From Lytechinus variegatus (lineage: Eukaryota; Echinodermata; Echinoidea; Temnopleuroida; Toxopneustidae): a stretch of DNA of 64,000 nucleotides. The notes under the pieces were generated by a model. It ran no database searches. It saw only the letters and a program-made list of their open reading frames with translations, and was not told where the DNA came from. The stretch lies in NCBI RefSeq assembly GCF_018143015.1, contig NC_054749.1, positions 36,234,000 to 36,297,999 on the forward strand, read 5' to 3'. How positions within the stretch are numbered: position 1 is the first letter of the stretch; every line of letters starts with the position of its first letter. The translations under genes and the position numbers were made by a program. This document shows positions 1-12,100 of the stretch, one piece after another.

Positions 1-336
1 AGCAGAAAATCAAAACAAAATATCTGAAATCAACACTCACACCCATGTATTAAAGCAAAAAAGGGCATTATAAAGATATTTCTAAAGATAATTTATGAAT
101 GATTAGATTGATAAGAGAGGATGAAGATTCAAATTGAACTTTAGGAGCTTATCATGCACTGTAATTGATACAAGAGCTCTTTGAATACAAAACATCAATT
201 TTGAAAGAAAGAAATATCGAAGCATAGAGGGTATTGATTAAAATAAAGAGGTAAAGATGGCCTGAGAATTGATTCTATTTTTTTAAATAAGGTAATGGTC
301 AAATATGAAGGATATTGGAAAATGAAGAGTCAGGTG
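1..336. repeat. Direct duplication, copy 1
   Basis: Bases 1-336 reappear at 1423-1758 (offset 1422) with no difference noticed by eye. Both copies end at AAATGAAGAGTCAGGTG, after which they diverge. The copy may begin left of the window. It lies in the intron of the SLC5-like gene. It is either a recent tandem duplication or an assembly artefact. Confidence 0.85.
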
Positions 337-1422
337 CATGAACAGTGCATGAACCTAGCCTCAAAAGATGAACAATTAAACAATATCAAACACTGTATTG
401 GCTACTTTGCACATTGAAAGACAATACCCAAAATGTCAAGGGGGCAACCCCCCCCCACGTGAAATTACACATCCAATCTTTTAAAATCCCTAATATGTTT
501 ACCAATTGGCATTCCTACCTCCCCTCCCCCCATTAACAATAGGTACGCTAACCAATCATTCTTACTTGGATAAGTGTGATTAATCGCTGGCTGTAGGTGT
601 GTCATACCATCTGTTTCAGTAGAGACATAATAAAAGCAATAAAAAGCTTACATCAGATGGTGTCACCAGTAGAGAAAGGAAGATATTAGCCCATTAATAA
701 AAGCAAAATATTGGAATCCTTTTAATCGGCTTTTTGTCTTGAAATTTGCACACACAAAAAAAAACAGAGTAGGTTTAGTAGCTACAAATTTGTGCTTTTT
801 AATGAAAAAAATCAAAATTGCAAGTGTAACGATTTTAGAAGGTATTTGTTATTTTGCATTTCATGAAAGATATTGATGCTCTCTATCTATCCTAGTATAG
901 TACATGTAGTAGTACGAATTAAAATGAATTTTCAGGGCTCTCAATTGATTTTTTTTTTCAAGTAAAAAAGTAACACAAAACAACCTTCAGTCATGACTGG
1001 GTAATATCTGCATAGAACTCCAAATTTCTTGTTATCATTAGATGATTTGTAACAGATTGTTAAAAAAAAGCATGCAAGTGATGAAAGAAACAGCATTTGC
1101 AAAATCTTATGCAAAATTATAAGGTTTCAGAAGATATCACCAAAGGTATATAGCTTTCAATTATTGTGATTTGTTTTTTTTTTAAATTTAATATTAACTG
1201 ACCTCCTCCACCATGCTTTTCCATATACATGTTCTATTTGCCATTGAGCAGTTCCTGAATTCTGATGACACCACAGACATACATATGCTTTCCCATATCA
1301 AAGAGGGGTGTTAGGGGTCACAAATAAAAAAGTTCTCAAAAGGCTGAAGTGTTGAAAAAGTCTGAAATAGAAAGAGCTCCCATACTTTTTGTACAGAGGA
1401 AAGCCCAAAGAAGCTGAGATTA

Positions 1423-1758
1423 AGCAGAAAATCAAAACAAAATATCTGAAATCAACACTCACACCCATGTATTAAAGCAAAAAAGGGCATTATAAAGATA
1501 TTTCTAAAGATAATTTATGAATGATTAGATTGATAAGAGAGGATGAAGATTCAAATTGAACTTTAGGAGCTTATCATGCACTGTAATTGATACAAGAGCT
1601 CTTTGAATACAAAACATCAATTTTGAAAGAAAGAAATATCGAAGCATAGAGGGTATTGATTAAAATAAAGAGGTAAAGATGGCCTGAGAATTGATTCTAT
1701 TTTTTTAAATAAGGTAATGGTCAAATATGAAGGATATTGGAAAATGAAGAGTCAGGTG
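1423..1758. repeat. Direct duplication, copy 2
   Basis: Second copy of 1-336. It runs straight into a short array of GTCAGGTGATGTAGAAA-type units (see next entry), which suggests the duplication end point lies at or in that array. Confidence 0.85.
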
Positions 1759-1872
1759 ACATAGAGTCAAATGAATTAGAAAATTAAGTCAGGTGATGTA
1801 GAAAAGAAAAGTCAGGTGATGTAGTAAAGAAAAGTCAGGTGATATAGAAAGGAAAGTCAGGTGATGTAGAAA
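1750..1872. repeat. Short tandem array of AGTCAGGTGAT units
   Basis: About five imperfect units of 22-30 bases, each with AGTCAGGTGA(T/C) followed by a purine-rich GTAGAAAAGAAA-type stretch. Simple minisatellite in an intron. Confidence 0.7.
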
Positions 1873-1961
1873 ATATCTCTTTCTCCTTTGAGGAATCTAA
1901 GCAAGCCTTCATGAATTTATTTCTGATTTTTCTACTCTTTATCAAAACCAACATGACATAA

Positions 1962-2739
1962 GTCTCACGATACGGCAAACTGAAATTGCGACGTTTCGAC
2001 TGCACCTGCTAGTCTTAGTCAGGCAATGAAGTGGACAATCGCCGCCCAGTGATTGCACCGTCCGTGGCTTCTGATTGGTCGGTTGCTTCCGACCAATCCT
2101 AGCGCGGCGGTTCCGGCACCGATGGCACGCAGCTTACTGTATAAAAGGCGCACGCAGCAATTATGAATTATATGTATGTCGCATTAAAGACCTATATGTA
2201 TATATGTAAATAGGGAGGAAAAAAAGAGTAAAAGAGAAATGCATTTATATCTGGAGATTCTATTGGGAATTTCATGTAGATACCATTTTCTTTCTTCTTC
2301 TGTAATATATTTTTACTGGGGTTTTTAATAAACCGAAGATATGGAATAAGGAGCTCTTTTAAATGCTTTCGAAAGACACATTATTAAAACCAATTAACTA
2401 ACACCCGCATCCATGAAAAGGAAAACACAAGCATGAGAACTGATAAATCTAACAATGTTTATTAAACAAAATACTCATAAGATTTTAATACTCTACAACG
2501 CCTTTCCTCAGCGTATCTTTATCTCACACACAGTGCAATTAATAGCAAAATCGAATGACGAGAGCTGTACAAGGGAGGGTGTAATCCCTCTCGCTTAGCC
2601 TTGCAGAAATCATCGGATATCGATGGATAGCGCCACCTCCAAACTAAACTCAACCAACCAACATGTCCACTTCACTGCCTGACAAAGACTAGCAGGTGCA
2701 GTCAAAACGTTGCAATTTCAGTTTGCCGCATCGTCAGAC
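1962..2739. mobile_element. Non-autonomous element with about 75-bp inverted ends
   Basis: The left end (GTCTCACGATACGGCAAACT...) and the reverse complement of the right end (GTCTGACGATGCGGCAAACT...) match over about 75 bases. There is no coding region. Inside lie two CCAAT boxes (2073-2078 reverse, 2093-2097 forward), a TATA-like TATAAAAGG at 2140 and AATAAA near 2327, all reading plus. No clear target duplication was found. Family unknown. Confidence 0.7.
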
Positions 2740-2939
2740 AACAGATTATTTCCTTTACCGATTCTATGCATGGTAAAGTTTGGCAGGATTGATTTCCCGT
2801 TTGCACAAATGTCTGTATGGCATGCTCTGGTTCTACTAGGTGAATGCAGAAAATTAATGGCAGATTTTGAAACCAAAGATTTGGAGTAAAATATTAACCC
2901 AAAAATAAAACTACAATGCAGACAAAGCCTAGGGCCAAG

Positions 2940-3160
2940 GTACACATCAGATCCAGGGGGGGGGACAACACAGGCCCATGCCCCCCCCCCTTTGAGAGGC
3001 ACAATTAAAATATGTAATGTAAAAATGACTTTAAAACAGAAGTGTCCCCCCCCCTTTTGAAAGTGAAAACCTTTTTTTCTTCTTTTTTTTTTGCTTGCCA
3101 AATTTTTTGTCGGGAAAATGTCCCCCCCCCCTTTGGAAAATCCTGGATCCGTCCCTGGTA
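2940..3160. repeat. Poly-C/poly-T rich repeat fragment
   Basis: C-runs alternate with TTTTTTTTTGCTTGCCAAATTTTTTG, ending at GGATCCGTCCCTGG. The same kind of text (GCTTGTC, AATTTTTTGG, C-runs) occurs at 15.9-16.85 kb, so this is a member of a dispersed family. Confidence 0.5.
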
Positions 3161-3184
3161 TACATGTAATTCAATTAAACTTAC

Positions 3185-6100
3185 CATTGTAATATGCAAA
3201 TAGAACTAATCCACACAGAGCAACGATTGTAATCATTATGATATTCCCTGGTAATCCATACCACACTGATCTGAAACAAGAAAATATTTCATATTAAATA
3301 TGATATAAAACAAACAAAACTGATATTTGTTTGAATCCTTTCAGAATACATTACAATTTATCTTTTTCCGAAAGGTACCTACACAAAGGCCCCGTATTCT
3401 GAACTTGGGTTTAAGTCAAACCCTGGTTTGAAGTTGTGGTTTAACTATGGAGAGCCAATGGGGCACAAATCCCTAACAGTACACATACAATCTATTAACT
3501 CATATGAAATTGTTCATAATCATCTGGGAAAGATAAATAAAGTATTTTGATGTATTTTTCTTCAGTATGAAAGCAAAATATTAAACATAAGAAATAGACA
3601 ATAGAAACAGTTTTATTTTTATTTTTGGGCTTCCCATAATTTTAGCAGAGAGTTAGACCGTGGTCTAAGTTAAACCAGACTTCAGTATACAGGTCATTGT
3701 ATCTAAATATATTACATCCCGTTCTCATTGCAAATCTTCAAATATCTCTACAAAAGTATGTCTGTTTCTATTTCATCAAACAGAGCACAGTGAATACAGG
3801 GAGTTTGTCACTTAAACCCTTTTACCACTCTGTCTAATTTCCAATTAGGCTACTACATGGTGCACTGAATGATACCATCTTACTGCATCATTGCAGATAA
3901 AACAGTTAACTTTACAGAAATTACCAGAAAAGAGAGGTTGACCAAGTGAGCATTAAACCAAATAATGGTTGATTGGACCAGAAATGAGATGGAATGATTA
4001 CCTTTTAGCTTCTTTGAGTGTCTTTGAGGTAAGGAATCTTTGTACAGCAGTCTGGCTTACAGCCCATAGAGGAAGGCTATTGAATGCACCACCAATCAAA
4101 AGACCCCAGAAGGTTTCTCGTTGGGTCAAACTAGCTGATGGTCTATAACAAAACAAAGACTTTTTCATGAGACATGTCATTAATGATTTACACTGACTCA
4201 TTTGTTTTGAGCCAATAAGATGCAATGATTTCAGTAGCTTATAACAGATGTCACTTAAAATCTGTTTCCCTCCAAGGAAGGGAGAAAGGTAATGTGCATG
4301 GTAAATGTATGTCTGTTGATAAAATTCAAACATAAATTTTGGCTGTGGTAAAATATTTCATTTTGAGTTCTAACAGAATCCTATAAAATCACCACAAAAG
4401 TGTTTGGATAAATCATGTTTCAAAATTTTCTGGTAGAAAATTTAGCAAGATAAGCATAGCATTCGTGCCAGGAAAAGGGGTTTTTCTAACCAATGATAAC
4501 AAATGTACCCACATCTGCTTATCTATGTTAGTGATCTTCAGTGTATTAGTTTTGTGGGATAGATTTCATTAAGTCACAAAGTTTAATTTGTGTAAACTTA
4601 CAAACATACATTAGCAACTGATGTCAAGGTATTTGCCATGAAATTATTGCTTATTAAAACTAATTAGATTTCACTTCAACATGTTGCTTATACTAAATTG
4701 GAGTAGTTCCTATGGAAGATAAGGGATTTATGGAATTTCAGTAGTCAGTATGAAATTAATCTAAATATGCACAGATATCAAGCGTTATGTGATGTCTTTG
4801 CTTGCTATATTCATAAAGTAAAAAGTGAATTCAGTAGGATTTAATAATTCAGTTATTATACCACCATGCATACCTTCAAACATCATCTAATTCACTTCTA
4901 ATTCTAATATTAGTATGCACCAGTATATTAACACATGTTAAGTCTTACTTTTTTGGTGAATTGAGCCTAATAAATGCAATTATTTTCTTAAAGAAATTAT
5001 TATGAAGGCCTGCTACACAAACATAATGACCATCAACTGCAATCAATTTTAAAAAGCCAAAGGTGATATCAAACCACGCAATCAATCCCATTGCACTACT
5101 CACTCAAAGAAGTTAAGATGGCCCTTATCTTTGTTGTAGTTCCATACATAGACCATCCCACCAGCTTGAATGGTCCCTAATATTACCACAGTCAATAAGG
5201 AACCAAACAAGATCAAGAACTGGAACACATCAGTCCAAATCACTGCTTTAATACCTCCCTATGGATTCAAATAAAGGAAATGATAATGGATTATTGAAGA
5301 TTCACAGTACAAAAAAAAAGAGAAAAGGATAGACAAATGGAAGTATGAATGATACAAAGACATACATTATGGATATTTGAAAGTAAAAAACGAAAAAAAG
5401 AATATGAATTTTAAAACGTAATTTCTACAATTATTTAGAAATACATAATCTGAATCATACAACTTAATACAAAATGACGAGTAAATTATTTCATAGTACA
5501 CAGTAGTATAAGGTTACAAATTAATAATTTACCAAATACCCCCTCAAAAAAATACCTGTAGTCCATCATTTCGAATTGCACAGTAATATTAGATTTAAAG
5601 GGGAATCCAGCCTTGGCAATAAAATGTTGTGTTGGGAAGGAAAAAAATAAATTGAACAGAATGGTGAAAGTTTGAAAGAAATCGGACAAACAATAAAAAA
5701 GTTATAGCTGCTTTAAAATTGAGATCACTAATAGTATGTAGATTTCAAATTGGCAACTGGGATGACAAGGGGCAAGGACAACTTTCCCATAGGCCATGTA
5801 CTTTATTATCAGGGATTTGTGGTTTTCTCCTAAGTACCCATTCCCCTGGGGCAGTAATCTAAATATAACCCAGGTAGTATATTGTTTAATGTCCTCATGA
5901 AAGAAAAATATAATTTGAAATAAATTTTTTGGGAAAAATGACATTTTAGCCATAATATGTATTGGGAGTACATGGAAGAGTAGTCCTTGCCTTACATCAC
6001 TATGACATCCAATATGCGGCCAATTTGAAGTCTCCATGAGTATAGTGATTACCAATATTTACAACTTTTAAAAATTCATAACTTTCTTGTTGTTTGTCCA

Positions 6101-9100
6101 ATACTGTTCAAACTTTCACCTATCAACTTGTCTGATTTTTCTGTTTCTTATAAAAACAAGTTTTTATTTGGGTTGGATTCCCCTTTAAGATTAAGGTTCT
6201 ATAAATCAGAATATTATAACTTAAAAGAAGATTGTGCCACATTCTCTCAGTAGTATTATGATAAAAAGAAAAAAAAGGGAAAACATATCTACCAAATTTG
6301 TGTTGTAGTCTACAACAAATTCACGTCTTATTCTATTCATTCAATAAAGGTGGGTTGAAACATTTAAAGATACTTCAAGACGAAGTAAATTATTGTCCAG
6401 TTCGTCCATGATTTGACAATCACTCTAGAGTTGCATAAGGACTAAAGTGTATTATTGAACATACACTTGGAAACATTTGATCACAGAAAAAATTGAAATG
6501 CATAATTTCCTGGGGCAGCTGGGAGTAGTTTTCTCATTGTGGTCATGGAAACCCAACTTTGGACCAATTAGATGAACTGATTATTCAAAAAAGTTAAGTA
6601 ATAGTTTAAGATCTCTATGTTCATGGAACTGTATAATATTTTATCTATTTACTATTAAACTTTAAAAAAGTTTTCCTTAGATATACATGTCCCACAAAAA
6701 AGGTAATTCATAAATTTTAGTTAATATAGGCAGTAAATTAACAAGCAACGTTTTAGTAAATACTTTACCATTTTTATTTTCAAGCGCTTTTATCAATACT
6801 ATGGCTGCTCTTCTGACAGTTGTGACAACCACCTCTACCTTATTTACATAATACATATGACTCTGTTTAAATCATTTTTGTGATTTATTTTGACAATTGA
6901 ATTGAGTAGCAGAGGTAGTCTCAAACAGATTTGGATACTTACCAGAGCAGTATAAATGGAACATAATACACCTGTCAATAGTACTGTAGCTGGTATGGGA
7001 AACTTGGTCACTATAAAAAGAAAGAGAAATTAACATCAATTCTCAATTGCAATCTTATGCTGATACCAATAATCACTTCTTAAAAACTACCATTATATAT
7101 ACAAGGATTGATAGAACTGTGGAAGAAATGGATAAGTAATAGATACTTAATTCTTTGATTCAATAAAAGATTGTAGAATGCAATTCGCAGCTAGATTGAA
7201 TGTAATAATCTTGCCACTGACTTGATAAATATTACATACAATATACCGTAAGTACAAAACACTTGGTTAAGACATGTCTTTCATTTTTAAATATCCTATT
7301 CTTCCTACACTTACATTGAAAAAAATGACAATAACTTCATGATACCATGTATAAAAGGGACACCACTAATGAAATTTTCAAAGTTGAAATGCCATACCTG
7401 CATTGATTGCCAGTGCTGGAGCATACAGAACAATAGCCATGTAAAATAATGTCTGAAGAATGAATAGAAGAGCACATCCAATCCTGACAGACATACTGAA
7501 TCTTTTATGAAGATACTGCAAATAAAAACAATTCAGACTATGTGTAACGAGTACTGACATGATCCAAAGCCTGTTGCATAAAAGTTACTTTCTATTATGA
7601 TGTTGTCATCCAATGATATCTTCCATGGAATCCTTAATTTTGATTGGCTGTTGAGCATTGTTACCCTGAAAGCCTCTTTCTCATGTAACAAGCCCTGATA
7701 AACATTCTAACAGATGGAAGTTTTCTTTTCAATCTCCTTATTCCATAACCCGTCCACACTATCCATCCTGACTATCACTAGATCTCTTAACATCACATTT
7801 TACATCAGATAGAGCATTAAAATGCTAGTCCAAGCAGTGTATATACATGTATATGGATGGACAAAGTCCAAATTGGCTTTATCAAATCCTATTTCATCTT
7901 TATTCTGATATTGCAACACAAATTGATATGTAGAGTGTGTCCAGCTTTACTGCACTGGGCTATTCTAAGAACTTCTATTAAAGGCTTATGATTTCCAATT
8001 CAGCTTTGATGGTGGTGTTGTTGCTGGAAGCATGAATTAAATTGCCTTTCCTTGCTCTAGCACTTTGTGTTTCCGAAATGATCCAATTCATATCACTGAT
8101 AGCGGAATACTCAGTGATATTCATACCAGGAACAGCTCAATTTTAAGTTTGGTGCTTTGCTGAGCTAAACTGACATAACACCTACACCAAAAGTTGAGCA
8201 TCACACTGGAAATCATTGATTGCAACATACCTCATATGCACTGGTGACACCTAGACCATGAAATACTGGTATGAAGACCAAGGCAGTGACAGGAATGGTG
8301 ATGAAGAAACTAAAGATAACCATCCAATATTGTATTCCATAGATAAAGATCTCTGCTGGGATACCTAGAATGGTGATGGCTGAGACGTAGGATGCTAGTA
8401 CACTGATTGCCACAGGGATGCTGTACATGCTGCGATCGGCCATCAAGAACCTACACAAGACATACCAACATGGAGTTCATAAAATTGACAGTTATTGTTG
8501 GTAATCACATAACACAGGGGCCTTTCATATTCAACTGCTAATTGTGATTTCATAAGAAATTGGATCATAGTCAGATCATAGCGTGCAACAGGCTTTAAAT
8601 GAGTAATTGAGAAAACATTCAAGATCATCTAAACTTAATAGATGAGATTGAAACAACAAATCATCCTTTAAACAATCAGCATATGACAGGATAAACATAC
8701 TTTGCTGTAGTTTTTTGTCCGCCACCAGAAAATGCATGATACAAGCCAGTAGCAGTGGAAACAAGTAGCATAGCTGAAAAGATGACATAGTCCAGAGCTG
8801 AGAAGGATTGAACATCAGCTTGGGATGAGTTCCCTTTACCTACACTCCTTACATCACGTAAGTCATCTGAAAAAAAAATACAATGCAAAATTCCAATTAA
8901 AAAAATAAAAAACAGAATAGAATATCATGTTAATTCATAACATGCCACATTAATTTGTAATTGAAAATAGTAGATTTATTTTTTTTATCTCTTGATGATA
9001 AGAAAAAGCCTTGCTTAGTGTGAATAATTGGATAGTAATCCACAGACACAATAAACAAGAATTTGGTTGGTATAGTGAGTGGTTGTATTACCAACCGGTC

Positions 9101-12100
9101 TTGTATTACCGAACGTTGCTCATCATACGCATCAGAAAATAATTTCATACGCTCAAAATTTTGCAACATCCTCCCAAAGAGAACTTGAATAGATGATGAA
9201 AAATTGTCCATAACACATTTTCAAAGTCTTAATATTGTAAAAATAATAAAATATGGTCAAAATAGCTCATCAGTGATTTTGTTGTTTTCTCAACTTTTCC
9301 CATAGAAAACACACGTTCGGTAATGTGATACCTTTTTCAAGTGACAAAAATATTTCACATGCGAAGAGGGGTCCGATTGGAAGCTAATATCGTAAAAAAG
9401 AAAAATGATTTCGGCAAAATTTTTACATATTTACATTGTATATTTTGTAGGTAATTGTGTATTTATGGTGAAAGTGTGATGAATTTTATGAGAATAATTT
9501 GTTTGATATGATTGAATTCATGAAAAGTGTTCGGTAATATGATCCACTACCATATCACACTTATTTGGAGACCTCTGCTTAAAAACTGGCAAAATCTTAA
9601 TGTTTGTTGACTGTTGAGAATTTTGGATTTTCTCGGAGCGGACAAGGTAAAAAAATTGCTGATGTTTTGCCAATAATTTCACAAATTGAGACCTTCCCTT
9701 CAAGAAAATTACTATACTGAGTAATTTTGGGCCGCTTTTTCTATTGGCAATATTAGTTTTTCAAGATATTGATTTGATACTGAGATATTCGACCGTGCGC
9801 AAAATTAGGTAACGCGCGAATTAAGGTCACACCACCAGAAGTCAAATTCAAACTAACCATTTGTCCATAGACTCTGACTAGTCTCACTCATTCAATGAAC
9901 AAGGTAATATGACTAGTCTAAGTAACACTAACAGTTACATGTAACTCATACATGATGAAGTTACATTTATAATTTATGATATGATGGTGGGCCTCAAGTC
10001 TGCGCACTTAACAATTTGAGTTGAGATTCAACATGAATTTCTTCTTATTAATTATTTCACAAAATTTTTCAGTTAATAATGTTCCTTATATTATTAAAAG
10101 TGTACCAAATTTCTCAATAAAAAATGAAAGAAAATATAGGATTTTCTTGAAAAAACCTAGGGCAGTCATTTTCAGATTGAAAAAAAAATGGTACGGTACC
10201 GGGTGTATACCCCGGGGGGGCCACTTCCATTCACGAATGGATACCATGCGCGACCATGGGGTCTCGAAAAGCACCCTAAACACGTAATTTTCATATTCTG
10301 AAAATGCACCCCTTAACAAGTATTGGCGTGTGAAACCCTACCCTTAACAAGTCTTGGAAACAAAACGATACTCTTGGCAAATATTCCCTGAAACGAACCC
10401 CTAAACAAGTACAGGAATGTTTTATTGTTACGGGTCCTTCGGTCGTCGGCTTTACCTTATTTGGTTTAGTATGACCCCACCATCTACACCTTGCGCAAAT
10501 CGGACTCTAAACACGTAGTGATGGGGCAGAAAGGACATCCTTTATTAAACATTTAATTTTGTTTTATCATCCCCGCAAAGTCGACCCTAAACACGTAATT
10601 TTCCTAGCGAAATAGATACCCTTTTTTCATTATTTTTGTGTTTTTGACACCCTTATCACGTTACGTACGTAACGTGCCCTATCGTGAAAAAGACATCCTT
10701 TTTACTAGACCAAAAGCTTCAGTCTCTGTATTTTGGTTGTTCCACTGAACTGCGTTGGCTCACTCACCAATACATAGACTGAAAAGCTTGGAGGCCCGGA
10801 CGTACAGACAACGTATTTTAGCAGTAACGTTAGATCAAACAGCGGGAACCCGATTTTCCGATCATTTTTTTTGTACATAAAATGTCATATTATGAAAAAA
10901 AATCACATCCATATTTACGAAAAAATGTTTAAAAATTCAGAAATATCGTACCTTAGGCCTCAGTTACCGCTAATTCTTTCGAAATGATGATCGAAACATC
11001 GTCATCTTCGATCCTTTCGTTGGTCAAGGTAAGTTGCCATCTTGGATGACGTCATCATCATTACAGACGTATTTACCAGTCGCTACCTATCGCGATTTGT
11101 GCCGCTGCTTTGCGCTGCGCTTGGACATATTGATGTGCGTGCGTTCGGAACTTGTCGCTCGCATTGATTGGCCAAGATATCGAAAATTTAATCGGAAAGC
11201 CTTGATAAAAGCACAACTCGTTGACGGCTGCCATATTTTCCTCTCCGGCAGATCGGTCAAAAAATAAGGAATAACCCGGGGAATAACTCATCGGTAACGT
11301 ATATTTTCAAAATATTATAAAGGCAGTGTATACAGCCACACGCGTGTGTCTTTACCATCCAGCCACACGCGTGTGGTTATATCCAGAACACCTATCTGTG
11401 GATACCGCCACACGCCGCCAGTAATAACAGTAAAACACGTGTGTAGGTCTGACCGTCTATATCACGATCAAAATAACCTCATTTCTTCATTAAATTCTTA
11501 CATTCTAAACCCCTTTGATATCCTTAGATCATTTCAATTTCATTCTCACCGTCTTCTCTCCTTGCTTTTCTTGTCTTGTTACAAACGGTCGTCTGTTTAA
11601 CAGCAAATTCTCTTTTTCTACTTGTGTCGATTCTGGCTTCCTTCGCGGTACGGTCATGACGGTGGCAGACCCATACAGCGTTAGCGCAGCGCAGTAGACA
11701 TACACAGTTTGGGTTACGTTTACGTTTGGTACGAATAATTTTCGTACCAAGCGTTAAGCATGCACGAATCCCGAGTTTCGTACGTACGCACGTACACGCA
11801 CATAGCCTAGAGTCAGTAGAGAATCGACACAAGTAGAAAAAGTGTGGAAATTTGCTATTTAACAGGCGGCCTTTTGTAACGACAAGAAAAGCAAGGAAAG
11901 AAGACGGTGAGAATGAAATTGAAACGATTTAAAGAAATCAGAGTGGTTTAGAATGTAAGAATTTAATGAAGAAATGAGGTTATTTTGATCGTGATATAGA
12001 CGGTCAGACCTACATACGCGTTTTACTGTTATTACTGGCGGCGTGTGGCGGTATCCACAAATAGGTGTTCTGGATATAACCACACGCGTGTGGCTGGATG

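Noticed and set aside
11073-11291. 72-codon minus-strand frame in the SLC5-like intron 1
   Set aside because: No recognisable similarity or splice partners; kept only as part of a CpG-containing promoter-like stretch.
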